DNA of 64,000 nucleotides from Cellulosimicrobium sp. CUA-896 (GTDB lineage Bacteria > Actinomycetota > Actinomycetes > Actinomycetales > Cellulomonadaceae), in assembly GCF_001942335.1 (NCBI RefSeq), contig NZ_MKKH01000033.1, positions 1-64,000 of the forward strand, given 5' to 3'. The first letter of the stretch is position 1, and each line of letters opens with the position of its first letter. The translations under genes were made by a program, and so were the position numbers. The notes under the pieces were generated by a model. The model saw only the letters and a program-made list of their open reading frames with translations. It ran no database searches and was not told where the DNA came from. Positions 47,962 through 57,662 of the stretch are shown here, in pieces.

Positions 47962-48369
47962 ATGAGCGACACCGTGTTCCTCGTGGTGGTCGTGGCGGCA
48001 GCGGTGCTGCTCGGCATCGCCGCGACGCTCGCCGTCGTGCGTGCCGAGCGCGGGCCCACGATGCTCGACCGCACCATCGCGCTCGACGTCTTCACCACAA
48101 CGCTCGTCGCGGCGATCGCGCTCGAGGCCGCGTTCTCGCGCCGGACCGACACGATCCCGCTGCTCGTCGTGCTGTCGCTCGTCGGCTTCGTGGGCTCCGT
48201 GACGATCGCACGGTTCGCCTCCGTCGAGCCCGAGGGCGAGGGGCGGATCCGCACGGCCGAGGAGGTCGCGCGCGAGGACGCCGAGCGCCGCGCCGCGGAG
48301 GAGGCCGAGCGGGACCGCGCCGTGGACCGCGACAGCCACGGCACGGGCGCCGAGGGGGAGGTGCGCTGA
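47962..48369 (+). CDS. mnhF: Mrp/Mnh antiporter subunit F
   Basis: 135 residues. Three helices with the MrpF core VVRAERGPTMLDRTIALDVFTTTLVAAIAL and FVGSVTIARF, followed by a charged 45-residue tail (EEVAREDAERRAAEEAERDRA) predicted helical and coiled-coil prone. AGGGAGG and GGCAGGG precede the ATG at 47962. Confidence 0.92.
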   Translation: MSDTVFLVVVVAAAVLLGIAATLAVVRAERGPTMLDRTIALDVFTTTLVAAIALEAAFSRRTDTIPLLVVLSLVGFVGSVTIARFASVEPEGEGRIRTAEEVAREDAERRAAEEAERDRAVDRDSHGTGAEGEVR

Positions 48370-48910
48370 TGGACGCGGCGTTCTGGGACGCGGTGGCGGA
48401 CGTCGTCGCGGCCGTCCTTCTCCTGCTGGGGGCGTTCCTCGCCTTCGCGGCGGGGGTGGGCGTCGTCCGGTTCCCCGACCTGCTGGCTCGCATGCACGCG
48501 GCGACCAAGCCGCAGGTGCTGGGGCTGATCCTCGTGCTCCTCGGGCTGAGCCTGCGCCTGCGGTCGTGGGGCGTCGTCGCGACGCTCGCGCTCGTCGTCG
48601 CGTTCCAGCTCCTCACGTCGCCGGTCGCCGCCCACATGGTCGGCCGAGCGGGATACCGCACGGGCAAGGTCCGCACCGGCGCCTCGTCGTCGACGAGCTC
48701 ACGCGGGACCAGGCCGCGGCCGACCGCGAGCTGCTGGGCGAGCACGGGGAGGGCGGAGCGGACCCGACACGCCGGGCCGTCCCGGCACGGGACGGCGGTC
48801 CGACGGGCGTCGAGCTCGAGGACGGCCCGCGCGGCGCCGTGCCCGAGGACGCCGCGACCCGGCACGGTGCGCCGGAGCCCGACGAGGGTCCGGCGCCCGG
48901 CGACCGGTAG
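48369..48910 (+). CDS. mnhG: Mrp/Mnh antiporter subunit G (one frameshift)
   Basis: About 180 residues after repair. Three helices with the MrpG pattern LLLLGAFLAFAAGVGVVRFPDLLARMHAATKPQVLGL and LLTSPVAAHMVGRAGYR. The frame breaks in the CC at 48682-48683; adding one C gives GKVRTGALVVDELTRDQAAA and an acidic, Pro-rich tail to the TAG at 48910. Last gene of the operon, overlapping mnhF (TGATG). Confidence 0.88.
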
Positions 48911-48953
48911 CCGCCGTCGCGCGGGCCCGGCCGGGCGCTGGTAGACCGGCTCC

Positions 48954-49955
48954 ATGCGCACCCCCGGGCCCGAGGCCCCCGACGACCGGACGGACCTCGG
49001 CGGCAGCCCGCGCGTCGCGCAGGCCGCGAGCGTGGGCGGCGAGAGCACGCGGACGGTGGTGATCGCCTTCGTGGCGAACGCGCTCGTCGCGGCCGCCAAG
49101 TCCGGCGCCGCCGTCGTCACCGGCTCCGCCTCGATGCTCGCCGAGGCCGTCCACTCGTGGGCGGACACGGGCAACGAGGTGTTCCTGCTCGTCGCCGACC
49201 GCCGGGCGCGCCGTCCGGCCGACGCGACGCACCCTCTCGGCCACGGGCGTGAGGCGTACGTGTGGTCGATGTTCGCGGCGATCGGCCTGTTCGCCGTCGG
49301 CGCGGGCGTGTCGATCACGCACGGGGTGCAGGAGCTCGTCCACCCGGAGCCGGCGGGGGACTTCGTGGTCGCGTACGTCGTCCTGGCCCTCGCCTTCGTC
49401 CTCGAGGCCGTCTCGTTCCTGCAGGCGCGGCGCCAGGTCCGCGCCGAGGCGCGACGGGCCGAGCACGACACCCTGCACCACGTGCTCGTCACGTCGGACC
49501 CGACGCTGCGGGCCGTGTTCGCCGAGGACGCGGCCGCGCTCGTGGGTCTCGTCGTGGCCGCCGGCGGTGTGCTCGCCCACCAGGTCACCGGCTCCCCGGT
49601 GCCGGACGCGATCGGGTCGATCGTCGTCGGGCTCGTGCTCGCCGTCGTCTCGCTGGTGCTCGTCGACCGCAACCGGCGCTTCCTGGTCGGGGAGGCGGCG
49701 CTGCCCCGCACGCGCGAGGCCGCCCTGCGCGCGGTGGCCGCGATGCCGCAGGTCGCGCGCGTCACCTACCTGCGGCTCGAGTACGTCGGGCCACGCTCGC
49801 TCTACCTCGTCGCGAGCGTCGACCTCGCGGGCGACGAGCCCGAGACGACCGTGGCCCGGCGCCTGGACGACCTCGAGCGCAGGGCGACGCGCTCGCCGTA
49901 CGTCGCGGGCGCCGTCTTCACGGTCTCGACGCCCGAGGAGCCGTCGCTGCTGTGA
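48954..49955 (+). CDS. Cation diffusion facilitator (CDF) family transporter
   Basis: 333 residues. Six helices; the helix-2 metal site AEAVHSWADTGNE (H and D), the loop HPLGHGREAYVWSM and the helix-5 EDAAALVGL with the family aspartate. A C-terminal cytoplasmic domain (LRLEYVGPRSLYLVASVDLAGDE) binds metal and dimerises in the family. Exports Zn2+, Fe2+ or similar divalent ions in exchange for protons. Ion choice cannot be fixed. It follows the mnh operon by 43 bases but probably has a separate role. Confidence 0.9.
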   Translation: MRTPGPEAPDDRTDLGGSPRVAQAASVGGESTRTVVIAFVANALVAAAKSGAAVVTGSASMLAEAVHSWADTGNEVFLLVADRRARRPADATHPLGHGREAYVWSMFAAIGLFAVGAGVSITHGVQELVHPEPAGDFVVAYVVLALAFVLEAVSFLQARRQVRAEARRAEHDTLHHVLVTSDPTLRAVFAEDAAALVGLVVAAGGVLAHQVTGSPVPDAIGSIVVGLVLAVVSLVLVDRNRRFLVGEAALPRTREAALRAVAAMPQVARVTYLRLEYVGPRSLYLVASVDLAGDEPETTVARRLDDLERRATRSPYVAGAVFTVSTPEEPSLL

Positions 49956-50016
49956 CGCGCGAGGTGCCTGACCAGGGCGGCTGTGCATCACGATCCGGTA
50001 ACGCTATGGTCGGGCG

Positions 50017-51084
50017 ATGCCCACGCAGCCGACGCCGCGCCATCGCGCGAGCGGACCGACCGAGGGTGCCTCGCGCACCCGCCGCCGCGAGCCCGCCCGG
50101 CACCTGCGGACCGGTCCGACGCGGGCGGCCGCGATCACGGCCGGGGTCGCGGCGGTGGCGGTGCTCGCGCCGTCCGTCGGCCTCACGGCCGCCACCCTGA
50201 CCGGGGAGGTCTCACCGCGCGACGCGGGCCCGCTCGGCCCCGTGGTCGAGGCGCTGGCGTGGCAGGGCCGCGCGGACAACGCCGCGCCGTCGGCGGAGCG
50301 TCACGACGGCGCCGCCTCGCGCTCCGCCGGCGCGCGTGACGAGGTCGCCGGCGAGGACGCCGGTGCGGAGGCCACGTCGCCCGCCGCGGACGCGGGCGGG
50401 CAGGACGAGGGCGGGCAGGCCGACGGCGAGCAGGCGACGGCGCGGGCGCCCGCGCCGACCGGCAGCGCGTCGGCGCCCGGACGCGACGTCGCGCGCCGGA
50501 CCCGCAGGCAGCGGGGTCCGGGTCCGGTGCCGCGTCCGGCCCGGCGCAGCAGGACGACGCCACGCCGGACGACGCCGCGCCGGACGACGCCGCGCCGGCG
50601 CCGTCGGTCTCCCCGTCGCCGACCGCCGCACCGTCGCCGACCGCCGCACCGGCGCCGACCGCCGCACCCGCTCCGGCGCCGCTCCGGCGCCACGGCGGCC
50701 CCGGCGCCGAGCGGGCCCTCCGCCGAGGCCGCCGCCGTCGTGGAGCTCACGAACGCCGAGCGGGCGGCCGCGGGCTGCGCCCCGCTCGTGGTGGACGCGC
50801 GCCTGACCGCGGCGGCCCAGCTCCACAGCGAGGACATGCTCGCGCAGGGCTACTTCGACCACACGAGCCTCGACGGGCGGTCGCCCTGGGACCGGGCGAA
50901 GGCGCAGGGCTACGCGAACCCGTCCGGCGAGAACATCGCGAAGGGTCAGCGCACGGCCGAGGAGGTCGTGCGCGCCTGGATGGACTCCCCGGGGCACCGC
51001 GCGAACATCCTGGACTGCGACGCGCGCGAGATCGGCGTGGGCCACGCGGGCGGGGTGTGGACCCAGCTGTTCGGCCGGGGCTGA
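50017..51084 (+). CDS. Secreted CAP/SCP-domain protein with disordered linker (three compensating frameshifts)
   Basis: A signal or anchor segment (about 33-60: AAAITAGVAAVAVLAPSVGLTAATL), a long Ala/Asp/Gly/Pro linker and a C-terminal CAP domain (about 240-355): ELTNAERAAAGCAPLVVDARLTAAAQLHSEDML, GYFDHTSLDGRSPWDRAKAQGY, GENIAKGQRTAEEVV and SPGHRANILDC. The visible frame has an Arg-rich stretch (TTPRRTTPRR) from about 50500 to 50690. In the neighbouring frame the same bases encode a normal linker (GSGSGAASGPAQQDDATPDD, then SPSPTAAPSPTAAPAP). Three single-base losses (near 50498, 50680 and 50691) explain this and restore the frame. Bacterial CAP proteins of this YkwD type are secreted with unclear function. 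Confidence 0.82.
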   Translation: MPTQPTPRHRASGPTEGASRTRRREPARHLRTGPTRAAAITAGVAAVAVLAPSVGLTAATLTGEVSPRDAGPLGPVVEALAWQGRADNAAPSAERHDGAASRSAGARDEVAGEDAGAEATSPAADAGGQDEGGQADGEQATARAPAPTGSASAPGRDVARRTRRQRGPGPVPRPARRSRTTPRRTTPRRTTPRRRRRSPRRRPPHRRRPPHRRRPPHPLRRRSGATAAPAPSGPSAEAAAVVELTNAERAAAGCAPLVVDARLTAAAQLHSEDMLAQGYFDHTSLDGRSPWDRAKAQGYANPSGENIAKGQRTAEEVVRAWMDSPGHRANILDCDAREIGVGHAGGVWTQLFGRG

Positions 51085-51095
51085 CGCCGGCGACC

Positions 51096-51586
51096 TCAGG
51101 CCGGGGGCGTGCCGGCCGCGCCGGTCCGGGGCTCGAGCACGACCACGGCCGTGTCCGTCCCGCGCTGCGCCGCGTACCCGTCGACGTCGTCGCCGAGCTC
51201 GCGCCACCGCGCCCAGAGGCGCTCCCGCTCCGCACCCTCGGCCGCGCGCGCCGGACGGCCCGCCGGGCGCCGTCGGGCAGGACGACCACGGCGTCCGGGT
51301 GGGCCTGGAGGTTCAGCCACCAGGCCGGGTGCCCCTCCGCCCAGCCGTTCATCGCCATCGTCACGACGTCGGGCCCGTCCTCGAAGTACCCGAGGATCAC
51401 GCTGCGCTCCTGGCCCGTGCGGCGCCCGGTCGTCGTAAGGCGCATCATGCCCCACCGGTCCGGCCGCGGTCGCCGCAGGAAGCGCCCGCCCGACACGCGG
51501 TGCAGTGCGCGGTGCACGACCCACGCCGTGCGCACGAACCAGCGCGGCGGGGGGCTCGGGTCCTTCGTCGTCGCTCCACGCGCCAT
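51096..51586 (-). CDS. Deazaflavin (F420)-dependent nitroreductase-family protein (one frameshift)
   Basis: About 163 residues after repair. Family features are RLTTTGRRTGQERSVILGYFEDGPDVVTMAMNGWAEGHPAWWLNLQAHPDAVVVLPDG and WRELGDDVDGYAAQRGTDTAVVVLEPR, as in the DUF385 (Ddn-like) split beta-barrel family, which binds coenzyme F420 and reduces quinones or other electrophiles. The frame breaks near 51249-51254; adding one G gives RRAVRARAAEGAERERLW. It is convergent with the CAP gene. Confidence 0.82.
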
Positions 51587-51702
51587 GGCTGCGCTCCCGG
51601 GTCGCTCGTGCGGGCGGTGGCCGTCGTGGTGTGGCCGGCTGCCTGCAGGATAGGACCTGCCGCGACCCGCGAGAAGGGCCCGCCGCCGCGGGAGCAGCGG
51701 CG

Positions 51703-52278
51703 TCACACGGCGAGGGTCGCGGCGTCGCCGGCGGCCGCCCGCTCCCGGTCCAGCAGGCTCCGCTTGACGGTGAGGCCGTAGCGGTAGCCGCCGAGGCTGC
51801 CGTCGGTCCGGAGCACGCGGTGGCACGGTACGAACAGCGCGGCGGCGTTCATCGCGCACGCGCCCGCCGCGGCGCGGACGGCGGCCGGCCGGCCGGACAG
51901 CTCGGCGTACCGCGTGTACGTCACGGGGGCCCCGGGCCCGACTCTGCGCAGGACGTCCCAGGCGTGCGCCCGGTACGGCCCGGAGGCCTGCCGCACGGGC
52001 ACGTCGTCGATCGCGCGCACGTCCCCGCCGTAGTACGCGCGCACCGCGCCGACGGCGGTCGCCACCGCCGCGTGGTCGTCCGGCACGGGGTCGGGCTCCG
52101 CGGTGCGCAGGCTCGGGTGGACGAGCGCGACGAGCTCGCCGACGTCGTCGGTCCAGCCGGACGCCAGCACCGCGCCGTCGGGCGCGACGACGAGCGTGAA
52201 CGGACCGTCGGGCGTCGCGACGGACGTCGTGAGGGCGGTCGGGGGGCTCGTGCTGAGGGGGGCAGTCATGCCGGTCAC
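51703..52278 (-). CDS. ogt: Methylated-DNA--protein-cysteine methyltransferase
   Basis: 191 residues from the GTG at 52278 (188 from the ATG at 52269). The C-terminal domain has [26 protein letters not shown] and the suicide-cysteine motif [21 protein letters not shown]. It removes the alkyl group from O6-alkylguanine in one irreversible step. AGGAGG lies four bases before the GTG, which overlaps the ada-alkA stop as GTGA; the ATG is 13 bases from it, so I prefer the GTG. It forms a coupled repair operon with the upstream gene. Confidence 0.92.
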   Translation of the reverse strand: MTGMTAPLSTSPPTALTTSVATPDGPFTLVVAPDGAVLASGWTDDVGELVALVHPSLRTAEPDPVPDDHAAVATAVGAVRAYYGGDVRAIDDVPVRQASGPYRAHAWDVLRRVGPGAPVTYTRYAELSGRPAAVRAAAGACAMNAAALFVPCHRVLRTDGSLGGYRYGLTVKRSLLDRERAAAGDAATLAV

Positions 52279-53888
52279 GTCTCCTCCTGGGGGGTCGCCG
52301 GGGCGGTCGGGGTGGTCGGGGCGGCCGCGCGCCACAGGTGCATCGCGGCGTAGGAGCGCCAGGGCGCCCAGCGCGCCGCGTGCGCGGCGAGGGTGCGGCG
52401 GTCGTCGGGCAGGCCGAGCGCGCGGGCGCCGGCGCGCAGGGCGAGGTCGCCGTCGAGCAGGACGTCGGGGTCGTGCAGCACGCGCATCGCGACGTAGCCG
52501 GACGTCCACGGCCCGACGCCCGGCAGCGCCTCGAGCGCCGCGCACATCGTCGCGGGGTCGTCGGCGGCGGAGAGCGCCAGCGCGCCGTCGGCGAGCGCGC
52601 GGGCGGCCCCGTGGACCGCGGCAGTGCGCCGGGCCGGGCCGCGCAGGTGGGCGGGTCCGTCCTCGGCGAGGCGTCCGGCCGTCGGGAACAGGAGCGTCGG
52701 CCCGAACCGCGACCGGAACGGTGCGCCCAGCGCGCCCGCGAGGCGCGAGAGGTGCGTCCGCGCCGCCGCGACCGAGATCTGCTGCCCGACGAGCGCGCGC
52801 ACGAGGATCTCCGCGCCGTCCACGGCACCCGGCACGCGCACGCCCGGCGTCGCGCGGACGGCTCCGGCGAGCGCCGGGTCCGCCACGAGCACCTCGTCGA
52901 CGGCGTGCGGGTCGGCGTCCAGGTCGAACAGGCGCCGCACGCGCGCGATCGCCGCCGGGAGGTCCGCGACCGACGTCAGCTCGAGCTCGACGCGGAACCG
53001 TGCGCCCGGGTGCGCGCCGCGAGTGGCGGGGCCTCCAGACCGCGCCGACCGGGCGGCGTCGGGCAGCGGACCGTAGGTGGCCCGGAACGCGCCGGGCCCG
53101 TGCGGCAGCGCGAGCGTGCGGGCGTAGGACAGGTGATACGGGTCGTCGCCCACGACCTCCACGCCCGCGACCGCGCGCGCGGCGAGGAAGGCGAAGACGC
53201 CGCGCGCGTCGTACGGCTCGCGCAGCGGGAGCACCAGCTCGAGGTGCGCCGTGCCGTCGACCGCGGCGGGGCGGGGCGTCGGACGGGTCCGACGGCGCAG
53301 CTCGCCGGGCGTCGTGGCGAACACCTCGACGACGGTGTCGTTGAACTGCCGGACGCTGCCGAACCCGGCGGCGAAGGCGACGTCGGCCAGGCGCAGGTCC
53401 GTGCCCGTGAGCAGCGCCCGCGCGGTCTGCGCGCGCAGGGCGCGGGCGAGCGCGACCGGCCCGGCGCCGAGCTCGGCCACGAGCGTTCGGTGCACGTGCC
53501 GCGCCGAGTACCCCAGCCGCGCCGCGAGCCCGTCGACGCCCTCGCGGTCCACGACCCCGTCCGCGACGAGGCGCATCGCCCGCGCCGCGAGGTCGTGCCC
53601 GAGGTCCCACCCCGGCGTGCCGGGCACCGCCTCGGGCAGGCACCGCTTGCACGCCCGGTACCCCGCCTCGTGCGCGGCGGCCGAGGTCAGGTAGAACGTC
53701 ACGTTCTCCGGCCGCGGCGTCCGCGCCGGGCACGACGGGCGGCAGTAGATCCGGGTCGTGCGGACGGCCGTGACGAACTGCCCGTCGAACCGGCGGTCGC
53801 GCGACGCGATGGCGCGGTAGCGCTCGGCGAAGACGGGGTCGTCGGCCGGCGTCGCCGCGCGCTCCGGGACGGGGTGCGTCGTGGTCAC
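52275..53888 (-). CDS. Ada-AlkA fusion: methylphosphotriester-sensing regulator joined to 3-methyladenine DNA glycosylase
   Basis: 537 residues. The N-terminal Ada zinc domain has cysteines at 49, 53, 80 and 83 (YCRPSC ... ACKRC), the first being the methyl acceptor. An AraC-type helix-turn-helix follows (about 90-200: [33 protein letters not shown]). The AlkA N-terminal domain (from about 215) and a HhH-GPD glycosylase ([38 protein letters not shown], catalytic aspartate in the last stretch) complete it. It senses methyl damage, activates transcription and excises alkylated bases. Coupled to ogt downstream (GTGA). No separate Ada box was identified. Confidence 0.93.
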   Translation of the reverse strand: MTTTHPVPERAATPADDPVFAERYRAIASRDRRFDGQFVTAVRTTRIYCRPSCPARTPRPENVTFYLTSAAAHEAGYRACKRCLPEAVPGTPGWDLGHDLAARAMRLVADGVVDREGVDGLAARLGYSARHVHRTLVAELGAGPVALARALRAQTARALLTGTDLRLADVAFAAGFGSVRQFNDTVVEVFATTPGELRRRTRPTPRPAAVDGTAHLELVLPLREPYDARGVFAFLAARAVAGVEVVGDDPYHLSYARTLALPHGPGAFRATYGPLPDAARSARSGGPATRGAHPGARFRVELELTSVADLPAAIARVRRLFDLDADPHAVDEVLVADPALAGAVRATPGVRVPGAVDGAEILVRALVGQQISVAAARTHLSRLAGALGAPFRSRFGPTLLFPTAGRLAEDGPAHLRGPARRTAAVHGAARALADGALALSAADDPATMCAALEALPGVGPWTSGYVAMRVLHDPDVLLDGDLALRAGARALGLPDDRRTLAAHAARWAPWRSYAAMHLWRAAAPTTPTAPATPQEET

Positions 53889-53954
53889 GGGTCGATCCTC
53901 GCGCGCGGGCGCGGCCCCTGGCTAGCGGGATTCGGACACGGCGGCGCGAGAGCC

Positions 53955-54014
53955 GCCGAACCCCGGGTTCCGCGCCAGCCGAGCACGATCCTGGCGCGCA
54001 ACCCCGGGTTCGGC
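53955..54014. terminator. 60-nt intergenic hairpin (GCCGAACCCCGGG family)
   Basis: Outer arms GCCGAACCCCGGGTT (53955-53969) and AACCCCGGGTTCGGC (54000-54014) are perfect; inner arms CGCGCCAG (53971-53978) and CTGGCGCG (53991-53998) extend the stem. It lies between two genes on the same (minus) strand, after the hydrolase stop and before ada-alkA. Confidence 0.7.
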
Positions 54015-54027
54015 ACCGGGGCAGGGG

Positions 54028-55023
54028 TCAGGTGCGCGCGTCGAGCCAGTCCAGCACCTCGCGCAGGTACGTCGAGCGCGCGGGCTCGGGCGAGAGCGCG
54101 AGGTCGTGCGCGCCGCCCTCGACGCGGACGACCGTGACGTCGTCGCCGAGGCGCGCCCCGCGCGAGACGATGTGCTCGACGTCGAGCACGCTGTCGGTCG
54201 TCAGCAGCGCCTCGTGCCAGCCGGCGGCCGGCCCGCTGCGCGCCGAGGCGAGCACGAGCACGGGGCAGTCCACCGCCAGCCCGCGCGCGACGCGGCGGTG
54301 CGCACGGCGCACGGAGCGCAGGAAGCCCGCGCGGACCGGGAACCCCTCGAGCGGCTTCCACGCGAGGTCGAAGTCCCACTCGCCGCCCGTGCTCGCGTGC
54401 AGCGCCCGGGCCCAGTGCTCGTCGAGGTGCCCGACGACGAGCCGCGGCGCCACCCGGCCGACGACGTCGACCACCCATGTCACCGGGCCGCGGAACACCC
54501 ACGGCCTGTTGAGCTCGAACCACGGGCTGTCGAGCACGAGCGCCGCGACGCGGCCCGGCCGCGCGTCGGCCCACAGGCTCGCGACCAGGCCGCCCGTCGA
54601 GTGCCCGAGCACGACGACCTCCTCGTGCCCCTCCGCACGCAGCGCGCGCACCGCCGCGTCGAGGTCCTGGGCGTAGACGGCGAGGTCGGTGACGAAGTTG
54701 GGGTCGTCGTCCGGCCGCGACGGCGCGCCCGTCCCGCGCCCGATCGACCGCCCGTAGCCGCGCAGGTCGAGCGCGACGAACGGGTAGCCGCGCGCCGCGA
54801 ACGCGTCGGCGACGTGGGTCTGGAAGAAGTAGTCGATGAAGCCGTGCACGTAGAGCACGGCGGGGCGCCCGGGGCGCCCGGGCGCGGCCGCGTCGCGCAC
54901 GAGCGTCGCCACCGCGCCGCCCGGCAGGTCGAGGTCGCGCGCCTGCCAGGTGGCCCCCAGCACGTCGGCCCGCCAGCCGTCCCGCGCGTGCGTGCCGTCC
55001 CGCTCGTCCGTCGCGAAAGCCAT
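54028..55023 (-). CDS. Alpha/beta-hydrolase (serine hydrolase, lysophospholipase-like)
   Basis: 331 residues. VLYVHGFIDYFFQTHVADAFAARGYPFVALDLRGYGRS gives the oxyanion HG and the strand-helix core; GHSTGG carries the nucleophile serine, and GGAHDLALS near the end the histidine. The arrangement resembles PldB-like lysophospholipases/monoacylglycerol lipases. No signal peptide. Start at the ATG at 55023, divergent from the next gene with only 21 bases between starts, so their promoters overlap coding sequence. Confidence 0.85.
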   Translation of the reverse strand: MAFATDERDGTHARDGWRADVLGATWQARDLDLPGGAVATLVRDAAAPGRPGRPAVLYVHGFIDYFFQTHVADAFAARGYPFVALDLRGYGRSIGRGTGAPSRPDDDPNFVTDLAVYAQDLDAAVRALRAEGHEEVVVLGHSTGGLVASLWADARPGRVAALVLDSPWFELNRPWVFRGPVTWVVDVVGRVAPRLVVGHLDEHWARALHASTGGEWDFDLAWKPLEGFPVRAGFLRSVRRAHRRVARGLAVDCPVLVLASARSGPAAGWHEALLTTDSVLDVEHIVSRGARLGDDVTVVRVEGGAHDLALSPEPARSTYLREVLDWLDART

Positions 55024-55044
55024 GCCCGACGGTACCGTGACGGG

Positions 55045-56124
55045 GTGACGAGCCAGATCATCGCGCGCTCCGACGACGCCGTCGGTCACCTGACGCTGGA
55101 CCGTCCCCGCGCCCTCAACGCGCTCGGGTACGACATGCTCGGCGAGATCGCCGACGTCCTGCGCGCCTGGCACGACGACCCGACGGTCCGCGTCGTGCTC
55201 CTCGACGGCGCGGGCGAGCGCGGGTTCTGCGCGGGCGGCGACATCCGGGAGCTGCACGCGTCGATCGTCGCCGGGCGGCACGCGGACGCACGCCGGTACT
55301 TCCGCCGCGAGTACGCCGTCGACGCCGCGATCGCCGAGAGCCCCGTGCCCGTCGTGGCCGTCATGGACGGGATCACGATGGGCGGCGGCGTCGGTCTCGG
55401 CGCGCACGCGGCGGTGCGCGTCGTCACCGAGCGCTCGCGCGTCGCGATGCCGGAGACGCGCATCGGGTTCACGCCCGACGTCGGCGGCTCGTGGCTCCTC
55501 GCGCGCGCACCCGGCCGGCTGGGGGAGCACCTCGCGCTCGGGGCCGTGACCATGGACGCCGCCGACGCGATCCACGCGGGGCTCGCCGACCACCTCGTCC
55601 CGACCGAGCGGCTGCGGCTCCTCCACCAGGACCTCGTCGACCTCGCCGCCGCCGGGGTCGACCCGCTCGACGCGGACACGGTGCACGAGGTCGCCCGCAT
55701 GCACGCCGTCGAGCCGCCGACGTCGGGGCTGCTCGCGCGGCAGGCGCGCGTCGACCGGTGCTACGCGGGCGACACGGTGCCGGAGATCGTCGCGCGTCTG
55801 CGGGAGGCGGCGCGCAGCGGCGACGCGGCGGCCGGCGCCGAGGCGGACGAGCTCGAGACGCTGTCCCCCACCGCGCTCACCGTGACGCTCGCGGCGGTCC
55901 GCCGGGCGCGCGGGCTGCCCGACCTGCGCGCGGGCCTGACCCAGGAGTACGGGCTCGTCTCCTGGTTCGTCGACACCCAGCCGGACCTCGTCGAGGGCAT
56001 CCGCGCCCAGGTCGTCGACAAGGACCGCGCGCCCGCGTGGGACCCGCCGAGGCTCGCCGACGTCGACCCGGAGCTCGGGGCGCGGGCGCTCGGGTACGTC
56101 CCGGGCGAACCGCTCTGGGGCTGA
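55045..56124 (+). CDS. 3-hydroxyisobutyryl-CoA hydrolase-like protein (crotonase superfamily)
   Basis: 359 residues from the GTG at 55045. Crotonase fold with LTLDRPRALNALGYDML, the oxyanion-hole segment GAGERGFCAGGDIREL, ITMGGGVGLGAHAAVRVVTERSRVAMPETRIGFTPDVGGSWLLAR, and the long C-terminal part with GLTQEYGLVSWFVDTQPDLVEGIRAQVVDKDRAPAW that separates this branch (ECH_2, HIBCH) from shorter enoyl-CoA hydratases. It would release 3-hydroxyisobutyrate in valine breakdown. An enoyl-CoA hydratase role is the alternative. Confidence 0.88.
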   Translation: MTSQIIARSDDAVGHLTLDRPRALNALGYDMLGEIADVLRAWHDDPTVRVVLLDGAGERGFCAGGDIRELHASIVAGRHADARRYFRREYAVDAAIAESPVPVVAVMDGITMGGGVGLGAHAAVRVVTERSRVAMPETRIGFTPDVGGSWLLARAPGRLGEHLALGAVTMDAADAIHAGLADHLVPTERLRLLHQDLVDLAAAGVDPLDADTVHEVARMHAVEPPTSGLLARQARVDRCYAGDTVPEIVARLREAARSGDAAAGAEADELETLSPTALTVTLAAVRRARGLPDLRAGLTQEYGLVSWFVDTQPDLVEGIRAQVVDKDRAPAWDPPRLADVDPELGARALGYVPGEPLWG

Positions 56125-56132
56125 GCGGACCC

Positions 56133-57557
56133 TCAGTCCTGCGGCCGGCGTAGGTGCGTCGTGTCGTCGACCTCGTCGTCGGGACCGGGGTCGCTCCGCG
56201 CCGCACCCGGGGCGTCGGCGTCCTGCTGACCGGTCGGGGCGGGCTCGCCGGTCGGGCCGGGCGCCGCGGCGTCCGGACCCGGGGGCGGGGGCAGCGGTTG
56301 AGTCACGTCCGGCGACGGAACCGTCGGGGACGAAGGCGGCGGGGACGAGGGCGGCGGGGACAGCGGCTGCTGCTGCGGGAGCGGCGCCGTCGGCGCGGAC
56401 TGCGGGTGCGGCGGGCCGTACGCACCCGGCGGCCCGGGTGCGAACGGCCCGGATGCGTACGGCCCGGCGCCCTGCGGCCCGGGTGCGCCGTACGGTGCCG
56501 CGGGCGGAGCCCCGTACGGGCCCTGGCCCTGCGGTCCTGGTGCTCCGCCCGGGTAGGGCCCGGCCCCGCCGGGGTACGGCTGGCCGCCGTGCGGTGCACC
56601 GGGGTAGGGGCCGCCCTGCGGTGCACCGGGGTACGGGCCGCTCTGCTGACCCGGGTGACCGGGCCCCGGCGCCTGCCCGCCCGCCTGTCCGGGCGGCCCG
56701 TAGGGGCCGGGCGCGCCGGCGTACGTCGCCTGGGGGTACCCGGAACCCCGCGCGCCGCGGTCGGCGGGCTTCGTGCGCAGCAGGAGCCAGAGCACCAGGG
56801 CGACGATCCCGAGCAGCACGATGCCCGCGACGATGCCGAGCAGCCACCACGGGAAGGAGTCGCCGACGTCCGTGCCCGTCCCGTCCGCGGAGCCGCTCGT
56901 GCCGTCGTCCGTCTCGTCGGTGCCGTCCGTCCCGTCGTCCCCGGTGCCGGGGCCCGGCGCGACGGTGCCGCCGGCGACCGCCGAGCCGCGCGCGGAGATC
57001 TCGTTGACCTCGCCGACGACCGGTCGCCACGTCACGGTGGTGCCGTCGACGTCGCCGTTCGTCTCGGCGACCTCGCCGGGGAACGTCACCGAGACGACGA
57101 CCTCGAAGCCCTCCATCATCTGGCGGGCCATGTCGTCGGACGGCTGGTCGCCGCCGAGGCCGAGCTCGTCGTCCGACAGGTCCAGCGCGCCGCTCACGAC
57201 GTACGCGTCGCCCTCGCGCGTGATCGAGAGGTCTCCCGCCGACATCTGGGAGATCGGCTGGTCCGTGTAGGTCAGCCGCGTGCCCGTGTACCCGTCCTCC
57301 GCGTACGGCTCGGTCGTCGCCCCGGGTGGGAGGTCGGACTGCAGCTCGGAGCCCAGCTGGTCCCACAACGCCGGCGGGTCCTGCCCGAGGGACTGCGCCA
57401 CCTCGTCCGAGATCGCCATGACGATCGTGCCGTCGGCGGTGTCGTCCTCGCCGAGGGTCAGCGCCATGTCGATCCGCATGCAGCCGGCGACGAGCAGTGC
57501 CAGGGTGACCAGGAGCGCACCGAGGCCGAGCCGCCGACGTCGCGAGGTGGTGTCCAC
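56133..57557 (-). CDS. LppM-like lipoprotein with one transmembrane helix and Gly/Pro-rich C-terminal tail
   Basis: 474 residues from the GTG at 57557. Residues about 8-27 form a lipoprotein signal (lipobox LLVAGC). The following domain ([88 protein letters not shown]) matches the mycobacterial LppM pattern. An acidic Gly/Asp/Thr linker leads to a helix ([24 protein letters not shown], about 240-263), and a 200-residue tail of [10 protein letters not shown] repeats would be cytoplasmic. Function unknown; LppM has been linked to the envelope and phagocytosis in Mycobacterium. Convergent with the hydrolase-like gene (eight bases between stops). Confidence 0.82.
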   Translation of the reverse strand: MDTTSRRRRLGLGALLVTLALLVAGCMRIDMALTLGEDDTADGTIVMAISDEVAQSLGQDPPALWDQLGSELQSDLPPGATTEPYAEDGYTGTRLTYTDQPISQMSAGDLSITREGDAYVVSGALDLSDDELGLGGDQPSDDMARQMMEGFEVVVSVTFPGEVAETNGDVDGTTVTWRPVVGEVNEISARGSAVAGGTVAPGPGTGDDGTDGTDETDDGTSGSADGTGTDVGDSFPWWLLGIVAGIVLLGIVALVLWLLLRTKPADRGARGSGYPQATYAGAPGPYGPPGQAGGQAPGPGHPGQQSGPYPGAPQGGPYPGAPHGGQPYPGGAGPYPGGAPGPQGQGPYGAPPAAPYGAPGPQGAGPYASGPFAPGPPGAYGPPHPQSAPTAPLPQQQPLSPPPSSPPPSSPTVPSPDVTQPLPPPPGPDAAAPGPTGEPAPTGQQDADAPGAARSDPGPDDEVDDTTHLRRPQD

Positions 57558-57662
57558 CCAGCCAGCATGGCGCGGATCCGCCCGCAGGGCGAGGGGTCGT
57601 GACCGATCCGGGACCACATCACCCCGTGCGCTCCGGGCGGTCGCGCGCGACTGGCGGACAGG

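Noticed and set aside
50500-50690. Arg-rich basic linker in the CAP-domain protein
   Set aside because: The neighbouring frame encodes a normal Pro/Ala/Thr linker, so the basic stretch is most likely a frameshift product.
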